A stretch of DNA of 60,377 nucleotides from Planctomycetota bacterium (GCA_024653775.1 JANLHZ010000106.1:1-60377), one strand, 5' to 3'. Numbered from the stretch's first letter, positions 9,630-19,760 are shown. Numbers and translations: made by a program. The notes: a model not told the origin generated them from the sequence alone.

Positions 9630-9736
9630 TTTTTGAATCGTGTGTATCGATAATCCGCATCCGCCGGTGACTTCACGCGGGGGCCCGCCAGAAAATATTC
9701 TGCGGAATCTTCGCGGCGCGTGGTTAGAATACTTGC

Positions 9737-9875
9737 AACTGTTCACGGAGTAGTTCGCGTTCGTAGTGGCGCCGTAAGGCGTTTCTTTGAACCACCGCTA
9801 TCTGGAAAATATGCTCTCACGAGCACACTACGAACAGATTCCCGCTATAGACTGCGAACTACCCCGTGAACAGTT
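9737..9875. mobile_element. R1 MITE-like element, copy b
   Basis: This copy is nearly the reverse complement of copy a. The ends are AACTGTTCACGGAGTAGTT and the inverse of AACTGTTCACGGGG. The sequence AGAATACT flanks it on both sides (9726-9733 and 9876-9883), again pointing to a 7-8 bp target duplication. It sits between the histidine kinase and comEC. Confidence 0.85.
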
Positions 9876-9919
9876 AGAATACTCCTTACAGCCTTTCGAA
9901 TAGACCTTCCGGAATTCCA

Positions 9920-12451
9920 ATGACACCGTCCGCGTCAATCGCGCTGGAATCGCAAAAACCGAGGGAACGACAACCCGTACGTAAAATGCCGTTTTTCGTG
10001 CTCGCGATGGCATGGATAATCGGTGTCGGTATGCAGGAGCTGCTCGCGCTCGAAAGCCGGACGCTGACGATGCTTTCGATCGTGGCGATCGTCTTTTCGT
10101 TCGCGATCATTTCACGGCTCATCATCGAAAGCAGGCGGGAGGACTTCGTGCGCAATCGAATGCGAGCGCCGTGGCACAGATCCGCGGAAGTCTGCATCGT
10201 CGTTTCCGCGGGGATAATCGCGGCGCTGACGTATCAGGTCAGCCGGGAGACGATCCCCGCGGACGACGTCCGACATTTAGACATTCATCCTGGAGACGAA
10301 GTCGAGTTCACTGGCTGGGTCGAAGACGCGCCGTTACCGAGGAACAGCGAATCCGGCTACGATTTCCGCTCGCGTCTGTTCGTGCTCGAGCTTGCCGGCG
10401 TGAACGCGAAAGACGGCCATCGCGAAGTCACAGGCATGGTCGAGGCGTACGCGGGAGACGAATTCAGAAATCCGCCTCTGCCGGGGGAATTCCTCAGAAT
10501 CCGAGGCGTCTGGAGCGAGTTCTCGGAAACGGAGGGCACGCGCGGAATGTCGGCGAGGGATTTCAAGTTCAGCAGGGGAATTTTCGGGAGAGTGCGCCTG
10601 CGCATTTTCGACGGCGTCCAGTCGATCGATCCGCCTTCCGGGCTGAACCTCGGCGCGACGATCAAAAGCGCGCGGATGAACGTCACCAGCCGACTGATGC
10701 GGGACTTCGACCGACGCGTCGGCGGACTGTACGCCGCGCTGCTCGTAGGCGAGCGAAGGTTCCTGACGGAGGACGTAACCCAGAAATTCGAAAGCAGCGG
10801 CACCGTCCACCTGCTCGCGGTAAGCGGACTCCACGTCATAGCGATCGGCTCGATCTTCGGGCTGTTCTTCCGCGGTATCGGAATGCGCGGCAGGACTCTG
10901 TTCGCGTTCACTTCCGCGGTGCTGATCGTGTACGCTTTCGCGGCGGGAGCGCGAATCAGCGTCATTCGCGCGGCGACGGGCGCCGTGATCTACGCCTTCG
11001 CGGCGCTGATAGGTCGCAGCGGGAACGGATTCAACGTACTCGGATTCATCGCGCTGATGTTCCTCGTGCCGCATCCGGAGTATCTTTTCGACATCGGCTT
11101 CCAGCTCAGCTTCGCGGCGGTGTTCTCTATCCTGCTGCTTTCGACAATGGTCCCGCTCGGGAATCTCCTTCCGGTGCCGGAGGGCGCGAAGTTCCACGAA
11201 CGGCTGTTTCTGAAGTTCACCGGTAGCGTGCTCGCGCTGATTCTAGTTTCGATTGCGGTGATGATCGGAACCACGCCGCTGACGCTTTATCATTTCAATT
11301 TCGTCACGCCCGGGATGCCGCTTTTCAACGTCGTCGCTATTCCCGCGCTGACGATCGTCCTGCTAGGCGGAGTTCTGTACGTGTTCCTGATTCCCGTGAT
11401 CGACGTCCTTCCGATGAGCGATTTCATAATAGACGCGCTATCGCTCCCCGCGAAGGCGCTGCTTGCGATTCTGGAACTCTTCGCAGGTATGCCCGGCAGT
11501 TCCACCTACGGCGTCGGGCTGAGGCTTCCGTTCGTGGTCGCGATGATGTTTCTGCTCCTGCTCGTTCTTTTCAGAACGCGCCGCGGATACCGCGCGGCTC
11601 ATGTGACGATGTTCGTTCTCGCGGCGCTGCTGCTGACCGTGGTCGACGACCTTTTTTCGCGTGCGCGGAACGACACTCTTCGCGTAACCGCCATTCCGGT
11701 GGACCACGGAAACTCATTGCTTATCGAGGCTCCGGGCGATCAGGTGCTTCTTTACGACGCAGGCTCCCTCGGAAACGACGAAGTCGGCGCGAACACCATC
11801 GCCCCAGCGCTGTTTCAGAAACGAATCGATCGGATCGACGTTCTTTTCTTCTCGCACATCGACGCTGACCACACGAACGGCTTCGAGCAGCTTCTGCGAA
11901 GATTCACTATCGGGGGTCTCGTCGTGCCGCAGAACTTCGCACGGTTCGATCGAGGAAACGAAATAATGGCGGAGTGCGACCAGCGCGGGATTCCGGTGAT
12001 GCTCGCATCCACCGGCTCGAAAATAACCGGAGTCCGTGACGTAGCGATCACCGCGCTCCATCCGCCAGGGTTCGACGTGCTCGGCACCGAGCTCGATTCG
12101 AACGACTCGAGCCTCGCGCTGCTGATCGAATCCGCGGGCCGCAAAATCGTACTCACCGGCGACCTCGAAGAGCGCGGCGCGTTCACCGTTCTGCGGTACG
12201 TTGACGAATATCTCGATCCGCCGGTGGACCTACTTGTAGTCCCGCACCACGGCCGCGATCCAATGGTGTGCGGGATGTTCCTCGAAGCGCTGAGGCCGAA
12301 GTCCGCGATCGTATCGACGTCCCGCGACACGTTCAGCGCGGAAATGGCCGCGGAATACAGGCGCGCAGGCGTCGATTTGAGGCTGACTTCGAGTTACGGA
12401 CTCATCGAGTACTCAGCGGCTGAAAACGGATTCGTTCAGTCAGAAGACTAA
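9920..12451 (+). CDS. comEC: ComEC/Rec2 competence DNA-uptake protein
   Basis: This 843-residue protein has the three-part ComEC layout. An N-terminal membrane and OB-like region (DUF4131) is followed by the competence domain with many membrane helices (VHLLAVSGLHVIAIGSIFGL is the diagnostic motif at about residues 294-313). A C-terminal metallo-beta-lactamase-like domain follows (FFSHIDADHTNGF, then LTGDLEERG and VPHHGR). The family forms the inner-membrane channel that takes up single-stranded DNA in natural transformation. Length is in the normal range. Alternative starts at internal ATG codons (for example before FFVLAMAW) exist. No other competence gene is nearby. Confidence 0.93.
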   Translation: MTPSASIALESQKPRERQPVRKMPFFVLAMAWIIGVGMQELLALESRTLTMLSIVAIVFSFAIISRLIIESRREDFVRNRMRAPWHRSAEVCIVVSAGIIAALTYQVSRETIPADDVRHLDIHPGDEVEFTGWVEDAPLPRNSESGYDFRSRLFVLELAGVNAKDGHREVTGMVEAYAGDEFRNPPLPGEFLRIRGVWSEFSETEGTRGMSARDFKFSRGIFGRVRLRIFDGVQSIDPPSGLNLGATIKSARMNVTSRLMRDFDRRVGGLYAALLVGERRFLTEDVTQKFESSGTVHLLAVSGLHVIAIGSIFGLFFRGIGMRGRTLFAFTSAVLIVYAFAAGARISVIRAATGAVIYAFAALIGRSGNGFNVLGFIALMFLVPHPEYLFDIGFQLSFAAVFSILLLSTMVPLGNLLPVPEGAKFHERLFLKFTGSVLALILVSIAVMIGTTPLTLYHFNFVTPGMPLFNVVAIPALTIVLLGGVLYVFLIPVIDVLPMSDFIIDALSLPAKALLAILELFAGMPGSSTYGVGLRLPFVVAMMFLLLLVLFRTRRGYRAAHVTMFVLAALLLTVVDDLFSRARNDTLRVTAIPVDHGNSLLIEAPGDQVLLYDAGSLGNDEVGANTIAPALFQKRIDRIDVLFFSHIDADHTNGFEQLLRRFTIGGLVVPQNFARFDRGNEIMAECDQRGIPVMLASTGSKITGVRDVAITALHPPGFDVLGTELDSNDSSLALLIESAGRKIVLTGDLEERGAFTVLRYVDEYLDPPVDLLVVPHHGRDPMVCGMFLEALRPKSAIVSTSRDTFSAEMAAEYRRAGVDLRLTSSYGLIEYSAAENGFVQSED

Positions 12452-12456
12452 GGACG

Positions 12457-12535
12457 CACCTGGGACCGCGGACGTCCTCGAAGAAAACGCTTACGCGTTT
12501 TGTTCCAAAGCATCACTTACGTGATGCGCTCCATT
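12457..12535. repeat. Compound repeat: partial R2 (inverted) joined to R3 hairpins
   Basis: Directly after the comEC stop, an inverted R2 piece (the complement of CGAGGACGTCCGCGGTCCC) runs to 12480. It is followed by two R3 hairpins: AAAACG stem at 12484-12501 and GCATCA stem at 12510-12527. Both R3 hairpins read CGTAAG in the loop on the opposite strand. Confidence 0.75.
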
Positions 12536-12738
12536 CGTAATTCGTAATTGGCAGTCCGTGCCACGCGTCTGCGCTACCAGAAATGTCCGGTGAATAGTCT
12601 CATAAACTTTCAAAGTCCATAATTACCGCGATGCAGAGTTTTATGGGTCGGCATGCAACTCCTTGAAAAACGTGGTAGACTTGAACCGGTGGAATTTACT
12701 TAGCGTTTAGAACTGCGCTGAGTTAGGTGGAGGATAGC

Positions 12739-15093
12739 ATGGTTGAGAAGCCGCAATCGGTTTCGGGCGCCGAGTCCACGTGGGCCGTGAATCCCGAAAC
12801 GTTCTACAGAGGTTTGATTCAGGGTTTGCATGACGACATTGTCGTCATAGACAGAAACTTCCAGGTGGTGGACATCAACGGCGCGTTCCTGCGAAGAATG
12901 AAATACGCACGGGAAGATGTGCTCGGTCGATCCTGCCACTTCATCTGTTCCGGGCTGGAAGAACCCTGCGAGCACGAAGGCGTGAGATGTAAACTTCTGA
13001 ACGTATTCCACTCTGGAAAATCGATGTCCTTTCGAAGGGTGCATCAAACGGGTGGCGGAACCAAAACTCACGTCGACATTCTGCTCTCGCCTATATGGGA
13101 AACGTCGGGCGAAGTGATGCTCGTCGTGGAGGCGATGCGCGACGTGACCGATCTTGTCCAGGCGCTGGACGAGAAGATGAACTTCGAAAGATTCGCAAGG
13201 GCGATACTCGACGGAGTCTCGGACGGTATAGCTGTCGCGGACCCGGAAACGATGGATATCCGCGCCGTGAACGACTCTTTTTGCAGAATGATCGGATACT
13301 CGAAGGAAGAGTTTTCCGGCTTGAAGCTGCGCGACATCCACCCGCTGGAAAATCTTTCTGAAGTGATGGCCGCGTTCAGGATGCTCGTCACCAAGGAAAC
13401 GAATCTGAACACGGGCATTCCCGTGATGCGCAAGGACGGGTCGGTGTTCTACGCGGACATCGTCGGGACTCCAGTAATCATCGACGGCAGGACTCAGATC
13501 GTAGGCGTTTTTCGGGACGTGACCGCGAATCTCAGAAGCAAGAAGATGGCGGAGGAACGAGAGAAGTTCATAACGCAGGTGATGCAGTCGTCGCTGAACG
13601 GAATTTTCATTTACGACGCGATCGCGAAATCGACGACATTCACGAACGAAAGGGCGTCGAGAATCACCGGCTGGTCGAGCGAAGAGCTGATTTCGATGAA
13701 CGGCCTCGATATCGCGTTGCTGTTCCACCCGGAATGCCGCGAGGAGTTCGTCACGCTGATGGAGCAGATGCTCGCGTCGAGCGAAGAAATCAATTCCGAG
13801 CACGAATACCGCGTTCGGCGCAAGGACGGCGGATACTTCTGGTGCATGGTCTGGCTGACGGCATTCGAGAGAAACGCAAGCGGCAGACCGACGAAGATTA
13901 TCGGAACCTTCGTCGACGTAACCGACAAAAAGGACCTCACGGAGCAGTTCCGTCAATCGCAGAAACTCGAGTCGTTCGGCAGGCTTGCAGGTGGCGTCGC
14001 GCACGATTTCAATAACATCCTGATGGTGATCCTTGGGAGCTGCGACCTCGCGAACCTGAAACTTCCGGAAAGTAACGAAATCCGAAGTCTGATCGACGAA
14101 ATCCGGACGTCGGCTGAAAAAGCCGCGTCGCTGACGAGGCAGCTCCTGGCTTTCAGCAGGAAGCAGCCGAGCTTTCCGTCGATAGTGAACGTCAACGACG
14201 TCATTCGCGGCGTCGAGAAAATGCTGCGCCGACTGATCGGCGAGGACATTATATTCCTCACCGACCTCGACAATAACCTGCGACCTGTGCTTGCGGACGC
14301 CGGGCAGTTCGAGCAGGTGATAATGAACCTCGTCGTAAACGCGCGGGACGCGATGCCTTCCGGCGGGAAGCTCTCGATTCGGACCGCAAACCGCGTGGTT
14401 CTCGAGGCGGAAGAAAAAAAACGTCCGCTGATTCCCGCTGGGAAATACGTCGTGATGTCGATCGAGGACACGGGCTGCGGGATCGACGAATCGATCGTTG
14501 GAAAGATATTCGAGCCGTTTTTCACGACGAAGGAAGTAGGCAAGGGCACCGGACTCGGGCTATCGACGGTCTACGGCATAGTGAAGCAGTCCGGCGGCAG
14601 CATAGTCGTAAAGAGCAAGGTGAAAGCGGGAACGACCTTCGAAGTCTATCTGCCGCAATCGAAAGAAGAGACGCAAACGGAAGAGCGGGAGAACGAAACC
14701 GTCAAAGGCGGTCCGGGCGACGCCCAGCACATTCTGGTGGTCGAGGATGAACCGCCGCTGCGGAATATACTGGAGCGCGCGCTCAGGAATCTCAACTACA
14801 ACGTGACGGTAGCCTCGAGCGGCGCCATGGCGCTCGATCTCGTCGAAAGGAACGTTATCCGTCCCGACCTCCTTATCTCGGACGTCGTTATGCCCGGAAT
14901 GAACGGAATCGTGCTCGCAAGCAAGCTCAGGGTCTCTATGCCGACGCTTAAAGTGATTTTGATGTCCGGATACCTCGACAGCGAGAAACTCGAAAGTTCG
15001 CCGGTCCCGCGGGATGTTCCGCTGCTGCATAAGCCTTTCAAGCTCGATGAACTCGCGACGAAGATCAGCCGGATCTTAGATGGCGAAAGGTAA
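12739..15093 (+). CDS. PAS-domain hybrid histidine kinase with receiver
   Basis: A soluble 784-residue hybrid kinase. Three PAS domains lie in order (about residues 15-130, 145-265, 275-400). A HisKA domain follows (GRLAGGVAHDFNNILMVI, His422) with the DFNN variant typical of this kinase class, then an HATPase domain (EDTGCGIDESI; GTGLGLSTVYGIVKQSGG). The C-terminal receiver domain has its phospho-acceptor Asp at about residue 715 (LLISDVVMPGMNG). The ATG at 12739 is preferred because GGTGGAGG lies 6 nt upstream; a GTG at 12727 would place the ribosome site inside the gene. The stop codon TAA is the first three bases of the adjoining R1 copy, so insertion seems to have shortened the protein by about seven residues. 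Confidence 0.92.
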   Translation: MVEKPQSVSGAESTWAVNPETFYRGLIQGLHDDIVVIDRNFQVVDINGAFLRRMKYAREDVLGRSCHFICSGLEEPCEHEGVRCKLLNVFHSGKSMSFRRVHQTGGGTKTHVDILLSPIWETSGEVMLVVEAMRDVTDLVQALDEKMNFERFARAILDGVSDGIAVADPETMDIRAVNDSFCRMIGYSKEEFSGLKLRDIHPLENLSEVMAAFRMLVTKETNLNTGIPVMRKDGSVFYADIVGTPVIIDGRTQIVGVFRDVTANLRSKKMAEEREKFITQVMQSSLNGIFIYDAIAKSTTFTNERASRITGWSSEELISMNGLDIALLFHPECREEFVTLMEQMLASSEEINSEHEYRVRRKDGGYFWCMVWLTAFERNASGRPTKIIGTFVDVTDKKDLTEQFRQSQKLESFGRLAGGVAHDFNNILMVILGSCDLANLKLPESNEIRSLIDEIRTSAEKAASLTRQLLAFSRKQPSFPSIVNVNDVIRGVEKMLRRLIGEDIIFLTDLDNNLRPVLADAGQFEQVIMNLVVNARDAMPSGGKLSIRTANRVVLEAEEKKRPLIPAGKYVVMSIEDTGCGIDESIVGKIFEPFFTTKEVGKGTGLGLSTVYGIVKQSGGSIVVKSKVKAGTTFEVYLPQSKEETQTEERENETVKGGPGDAQHILVVEDEPPLRNILERALRNLNYNVTVASSGAMALDLVERNVIRPDLLISDVVMPGMNGIVLASKLRVSMPTLKVILMSGYLDSEKLESSPVPRDVPLLHKPFKLDELATKISRILDGER

Positions 15094-15238
15094 CTGTTCA
15101 TGGGGTAGTTCGCGTTCGTAGTGGCGCCGTAAGGCGTTATGTACTTATGCCCTTACGGGCACACTACGAACTGTATGCTCTTACAAGTTACTACGAACAG
15201 ATTTCCTATAGACTGCGAACTACCCCGTGAACAGTTGC
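15091..15238. mobile_element. R1 MITE-like element, copy c
   Basis: The third R1 copy has terminal repeats AACTGTTCATGGGGTAGTT and the inverse of AACTGTTCACGGGG. CGAAAGG flanks it (15084-15090 and 15241-15247). Its interior differs from copies a and b, with a TTATGCCCTTACGGGC segment. Its first bases form the stop codon of the preceding gene. Confidence 0.85.
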
Positions 15239-15294
15239 GACGAAAGGGCGACGCCTAAAACGCGAGAATAATGCAGGTTTCGCGGGTGTTAAGT

Positions 15295-15379
15295 TAATTG
15301 TCTCAAGCACGCGGTTTCACTGATTCGGAGCCTCCGGACGAGGACGTCCGCGGTCCCAGGTGCCCACGATAGTTTCTTA
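15295..15379. repeat. R2 hairpin element, copy B (short)
   Basis: The left end is degenerate (GTCTCAAGC) and the right end is intact (CGATAGTTTC followed by TTA). The core holds GGACGAGGACGTCCGCGGTCC. It lies in the gap 15094-15417 between the hybrid kinase and the next gene; that gap otherwise contains only R1 copy c and about 50 bp without visible features. Confidence 0.7.
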
Positions 15380-15417
15380 GTTACATGACTCAACACTTTT
15401 CACGAAGGACGACTTCA

Positions 15418-17550
15418 ATGCGAGACCACAGCACGCTTCCATCGAAGGAAGAGATCGCCGCGCTTCCGAAGGACGGCGGCACCGAGTTCAACAGACTCGT
15501 TTTCGAGTCGAGTCCGTATCTGCTGCAGCACGCGAGGAATCCGGTGGACTGGTTCCCGTGGGGCGACGAAGCCTTCGAAAAGGCCCGCGCGGAAGACAAA
15601 CCCATATTCCTTTCCATCGGATACAGCACGTGCCACTGGTGCCACGTGATGGAACGGGAGAGCTTCGAAAACGAAAAGATCGCGAACTACCTGCGTGAGA
15701 ACTTCATCTCGATCAAGGTCGATCGCGAGGAACTTCCGGACGTGGATTCGTACTACATGACGACGGTCCAGATGCTGACTGGCCAGGGCGGCTGGCCTAT
15801 GACGGTGTTCCTTACCCACGAGTTGAAACCATTCTGGGGCGGTACGTATTTCCCTCCGGAGAGCAAGTACGGTCGCTACGGATTCATCGACGTGCTCGCC
15901 GGGATTTCGCAGACGTGGAAAACGAACCGCGACGGAGTTCTGAAGAACGCGGGCGAAATCCAGAAACATATCGAGGGCGCGACCCGCGCCGCAGCGAGAA
16001 TCGAACTGACGGACGAAACTCTCGCGAAGTTCGTCAGCACGTCCGACAAGATTTTCGACTCCGAACTTGGAGGCTTCGGCCATCGACCGAAATTTCCGCG
16101 GAGTCATTCGATGTCGCTGCTGCTAAGGCTCCATAAGGCCCGCAAGGACGAAAACGCGCTGAAGATGGTCCTTGTCACGCTGAAGAACATGGCGAAGGGC
16201 GGCATCCGCGACCACCTCGGCGGCGGATTCCATCGATATTCGACCGACCGCGAGTGGCTGGTCCCGCATTTCGAGAAGATGCTTTACGATCAGGCGCTTA
16301 TCTCGCGCACCTACGTCGAAGCGTTTCAGATCACCGGGGAAAGACTCTACGAAGGCGTCGCGCGGGAGGTTTTCGATTACGTCCTTCGAGATATGACGGA
16401 CGAACACGGCGGGTTCTATTCCGCGGAGGACGCGGATTCGGAAGGAGTCGAGGGAAAGTTCTACGTCTGGCATAGAAGCGAGATCGAATCGATCCTCGGC
16501 GCGGACGCGGAGCTATTCTGCGAGGTCTACCGCGTGCTCCAGGACGGAAACTTCACAGACGAAGCCACGGGAGTGCAGGCTGAAGAAAACATCCTTCACC
16601 TCGCAGCGACCATCGAGGAGACGGCGAAAAGGAAAGGCGTCGACGCGGGCGAGCTTGCCTGCAAACTCGCGGGGATGCGCATAAAGCTGTTCGAAGTCCG
16701 GAAGCAGCGAATCCATCCGTACAAGGACGATAAGATCCTCGCCGACTGGAACGGGCTTATGATCGGGGCGCTCGCGTTCGGCGGAAGAGCGCTTGCGGAG
16801 CCGCGGTACGTGGAAGCCGCGCGGAAGGCCGCGAAGTTCGTCCTCGAGTCAATGTCCCGCGAAGGACGGCTTCTTCATCGGTTCAGGGGCGGAAACGCCG
16901 CGATCGACGGCTACCTCGACGATTACGCGTTCCTTGCTAACGGTCTGATGGACCTCTACGAGGCGACTTTCGAAACCAGGTGGCTGATCGAAGCGCGAAG
17001 GCTGGTCGAAAGCGCGGATCTGCTGTTCAAGGACAATCGCGGCGGAGGCTATTTCACCCGCGGAACCGACGTCGAAACGACGCTTTTCAATCCGAAGGAC
17101 GTCTACGACGGCGCGATTCCGTCGGGAAACTCCGCGATCACGCTCGCGCTGATGAAACTTTCGCGAATCGCGGGAGAAGAAAAATTCGAGAAGGCCGCTA
17201 GGGATAACCTCGATCATTTTTCGGCGCAGGTCGCCCACCACCCGGAGAGCTATCCGCTGATGCTGACCGCGCTTAACGTCGCGCTGAACGCGGGCAGGGA
17301 AATCGTTCTTGCGGGGGACCTCGCCGACAAGGATTTCGACGCGCTACGCGTGGCGGTGAACCGCGCGTTCCTTCCCGACGTGGTACTCGTCGCGAATCCG
17401 TCCGTCGGCGAAACGCCAGTCGAGTCTATCGCGCCTTTCGTCTCCGGAAAGACCGCGCTCAGAGGTAAACCCGCGGCGTACGTCTGCACAAGCGGTTCGT
17501 GCCAGCTTCCAGCGACGGACGCGATCGCGCTGAGCAGTTTGCTGCTTTGA
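15418..17550 (+). CDS. DUF255 thioredoxin-fold protein (YyaL family)
   Basis: A 710-residue protein of the YyaL/SSP411 family. The N-terminal thioredoxin-like domain begins [21 protein letters not shown], and its redox-like motif is [14 protein letters not shown]. The large C-terminal part is an (alpha/alpha)6-barrel like those of glycoside-processing enzymes ([42 protein letters not shown]). The exact biochemical role in bacteria is unsettled. The ATG at 15418 is chosen because GAAGGA lies at good spacing; the upstream ATG at 15385 sits against the R2 end without a ribosome site. Length is normal for the family. Confidence 0.92.
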   Translation: MRDHSTLPSKEEIAALPKDGGTEFNRLVFESSPYLLQHARNPVDWFPWGDEAFEKARAEDKPIFLSIGYSTCHWCHVMERESFENEKIANYLRENFISIKVDREELPDVDSYYMTTVQMLTGQGGWPMTVFLTHELKPFWGGTYFPPESKYGRYGFIDVLAGISQTWKTNRDGVLKNAGEIQKHIEGATRAAARIELTDETLAKFVSTSDKIFDSELGGFGHRPKFPRSHSMSLLLRLHKARKDENALKMVLVTLKNMAKGGIRDHLGGGFHRYSTDREWLVPHFEKMLYDQALISRTYVEAFQITGERLYEGVAREVFDYVLRDMTDEHGGFYSAEDADSEGVEGKFYVWHRSEIESILGADAELFCEVYRVLQDGNFTDEATGVQAEENILHLAATIEETAKRKGVDAGELACKLAGMRIKLFEVRKQRIHPYKDDKILADWNGLMIGALAFGGRALAEPRYVEAARKAAKFVLESMSREGRLLHRFRGGNAAIDGYLDDYAFLANGLMDLYEATFETRWLIEARRLVESADLLFKDNRGGGYFTRGTDVETTLFNPKDVYDGAIPSGNSAITLALMKLSRIAGEEKFEKAARDNLDHFSAQVAHHPESYPLMLTALNVALNAGREIVLAGDLADKDFDALRVAVNRAFLPDVVLVANPSVGETPVESIAPFVSGKTALRGKPAAYVCTSGSCQLPATDAIALSSLLL

Positions 17551-17636
17551 GTACAGATCGGCGCACGAAATTGAAAAACTTGTCGTCTTCCGACTCCTGC
17601 GTTGCGCGAAAGCCCGAATTTTTGTACTAAGAACTC

Positions 17637-18200
17637 ATGGCAAGAGATTACAACATCCAGAAAGGGAAACTCGCCTGCTGCGTAACCCACCGCGAATTCG
17701 CGAACGGCGAGGCCTATTACAGCGTCATCCGTCCAGTGGACGACGAGAACTTCGTTCGCGAGGACTACTCCGTCGAAGAGTTCAAAAAGCTCGACAAGGA
17801 CAAGCTGTTTTCCTACTGGAAAAGCCGGAGGGTGATCGAATCGTCGCCCGGAAAGCCGAAGTTCGATCTTGCGCGGACGGAAATGTTCCTCGATTCGCTT
17901 CTGAAAAGCGAAATTCAGGATCACTCGCTTCTGTTCGTGCTGTCACTCGTGCTGATGCGCAAGAAGCGCCTCAAGGTCGCGGGAAGTCGAATCGCCGATG
18001 GGAAGGAGTTCATGACCTTCGAAGTCAGCGGCACGAAGCGAAAGTTCGACGTCGAGAACCCGAACCTGACGGACGAAAAGATCGAGGAGATTAACAATCG
18101 GATCACAATGCTTCTGACGAGCTACGATCCAGCCGCGGAGGAGAGCGAGCGGAAAGCTCCGGCCAGTGCAGTAGCAGAGGAAGAATCCACCCCGGAATGA
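17637..18200 (+). CDS. Conserved hypothetical protein
   Basis: A 187-residue soluble protein. The first third (CCVTHREFANGEAYYSVI, then DDENFVREDYSVEEFKKL and SYWKSRRV) looks like the compact cysteine-bearing fold of a small family often seen in Planctomycetota-type genomes. The middle is helical (LLFVLSLVLMRKKRLKV) and the tail is acidic and low in complexity. There is no assigned reaction. It lies 86 bp after the YyaL-type gene and 58 bp before mvaD on the same strand, so co-transcription is possible. Confidence 0.75.
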   Translation: MARDYNIQKGKLACCVTHREFANGEAYYSVIRPVDDENFVREDYSVEEFKKLDKDKLFSYWKSRRVIESSPGKPKFDLARTEMFLDSLLKSEIQDHSLLFVLSLVLMRKKRLKVAGSRIADGKEFMTFEVSGTKRKFDVENPNLTDEKIEEINNRITMLLTSYDPAAEESERKAPASAVAEEESTPE

Positions 18201-18258
18201 CCCGCGAATCCGACTATTCGAGACGAACCATTAACAAGCCCTGCTCCCGCCGCGATCC

Positions 18259-19206
18259 GTGATCAACGAATTCACAGCTCATCCGAATATCGCGCTCGTC
18301 AAATACTGGGGCAAGCGCGACGACCGTCTGCGCCTTCCGTTCACGGGGAGTCTTTCGCTTACGCTCCGCGCGCTTCGGACAAGAACGAGGGTCCGCGCCA
18401 TCAGCCAGGGAACCCGCGATCGCTTCGTTCTTGGCGGCGTACCCCGGAAAGGCGAACCGCTCGCGCGCGTCTCTGCCTTCGTCGATCTGTTCCGCGAACT
18501 CGCGGGATCGAATAATGCGGTACTTGTCGAATCCTGGAACGATTTTCCTGAGTCCTCGGGACTCGCGTCGAGCGCGTCCGGATTCGCCGCGCTCGCAAGA
18601 GCTTGTAATCACGTTTTCGATCTGCGGCTTTCGGACCGGGAGCTTTCGATCCTTGCGCGCCGCGGGTCCGGAAGCGCATGCAGATCGATTTTCGACGGCC
18701 TCGTGCTTTGGAGCGCGGGCGAACGCGCGGACGGCCTCGACTCCTTCGCGCAGCGCATCGAGTTTCCGGAATCGCCAGGCCTCGCGCTTCTGATCGCGAT
18801 CGTCAGCGAGGAGCGCAAGGAGATTTCTTCCACGCAGGCGATGGAGCTTTCAGTGCGATCGCGTGGGTACGAACGCTGGATAAGGACCACCGAGGACTAT
18901 CTCGAACGGGCGCTCGAAGCCGCGAAGTCGGGGGACTTTACCGCGCTCGGCGAGGTCGCGGAATCGCATTCGAAGCTCCTGCACGAAATGCTCGAATCGC
19001 TCGATCCACCCGTGATCTACAGGACGAATGCGTCTCGCGCGGTGCTGTCGAGGGTGAAGGAACTTCGCGCGGCGGGCGTCGAAGCGTACTCGACGATGGA
19101 CGCAGGCGCGAATGTCTGCGTGCTTCTCCGCGGACGCGACCTCGAAACCGTGGAAGCGGAGATTTCGGGCGTCGAAGGCGTTCTGAGGGTCATTCCTTCG
19201 CGATGA
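18259..19206 (+). CDS. mvaD: Diphosphomevalonate decarboxylase
   Basis: A 315-residue GHMP-kinase-fold protein. It has the family motifs NIALVKYWGKRD near the start, SSGLASSASGFAALA for the ATP phosphate loop, RRGSGSACRSIFDG, and a C-terminal TMDAGANVCVLL. The enzyme decarboxylates mevalonate 5-diphosphate to isopentenyl diphosphate with ATP, the last step of the classical mevalonate pathway. The usual SIFGG is SIFDG here, a conservative loop change. The start is GTG. No other mevalonate gene is in the window. The 3' end overlaps the convergent redoxin gene by 17 bp. Confidence 0.88.
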   Translation: MINEFTAHPNIALVKYWGKRDDRLRLPFTGSLSLTLRALRTRTRVRAISQGTRDRFVLGGVPRKGEPLARVSAFVDLFRELAGSNNAVLVESWNDFPESSGLASSASGFAALARACNHVFDLRLSDRELSILARRGSGSACRSIFDGLVLWSAGERADGLDSFAQRIEFPESPGLALLIAIVSEERKEISSTQAMELSVRSRGYERWIRTTEDYLERALEAAKSGDFTALGEVAESHSKLLHEMLESLDPPVIYRTNASRAVLSRVKELRAAGVEAYSTMDAGANVCVLLRGRDLETVEAEISGVEGVLRVIPSR

Positions 19207-19723
19207 AAGCCTCGACCTCCGCGAACGGAATATGATCGGCGATCTTGGTCCCGAAAAACGCGGTCCGGATGACTCCGTCGGCGCCGATAAGGAAGTCCGC
19301 GGGCAGTCGGGTGATAGTGCCTTCCATCTTTCCGGGGAGAAACCCTTTGAAAGTCGCCTTCAGCGCGCTAAGGATGTTCGCGGGGTTCAGGAATCCCCAC
19401 GTCGAATGCTCGACGCCGAAGAGACTGTAGATTTCCTCCTTCGGGTCCGCGATAAGCGGAAACGGCGGCTGCTGCTTGCCGACGTATTTCGCGACGTTCC
19501 CGGCCTCGCTCTGGAAAACCGCGACGACCTTCAGCCCGCTCGCCGCGAGTTCGTCGTATCGATGGATGATCTGGTTCACGCGGAGGTTGCACAGCGGGCA
19601 GGAGGCGTATCTGAAAAACGCGAGCCACACTTTCGAGCCGGCAAGGTCCGCGAGGCTAATATTCTCGCCGTTCCAGTTGACGCCGATGAACGCGGGCGCT
19701 TTGTCTCCGGATGCAAGTCTCAT
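19190..19723 (-). CDS. AhpC/TSA-type redoxin
   Basis: A 177-residue thioredoxin-fold protein with a redox-active CPLC motif (FRYASCPLCNLRVNQI) at about residue 42 and the downstream VVAVFQSEAGNV and LPADFLIGADGVIRTAFFG segments of the AhpC/TSA-like family. It probably reduces peroxides or disulfides in the cytoplasm; no signal peptide is visible. The start ATG is preceded by GAGGAG at 6-7 nt. It converges on and overlaps mvaD by 17 bp, and lies 37 bp downstream of the metallo-hydrolase gene on the same strand, so those two are a likely operon. Confidence 0.85.
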   Translation of the reverse strand: MRLASGDKAPAFIGVNWNGENISLADLAGSKVWLAFFRYASCPLCNLRVNQIIHRYDELAASGLKVVAVFQSEAGNVAKYVGKQQPPFPLIADPKEEIYSLFGVEHSTWGFLNPANILSALKATFKGFLPGKMEGTITRLPADFLIGADGVIRTAFFGTKIADHIPFAEVEAFIAKE

Positions 19724-19760
19724 TCAATCTCCTCGGTTTTCCGGGTCGAACGATAGCCGG

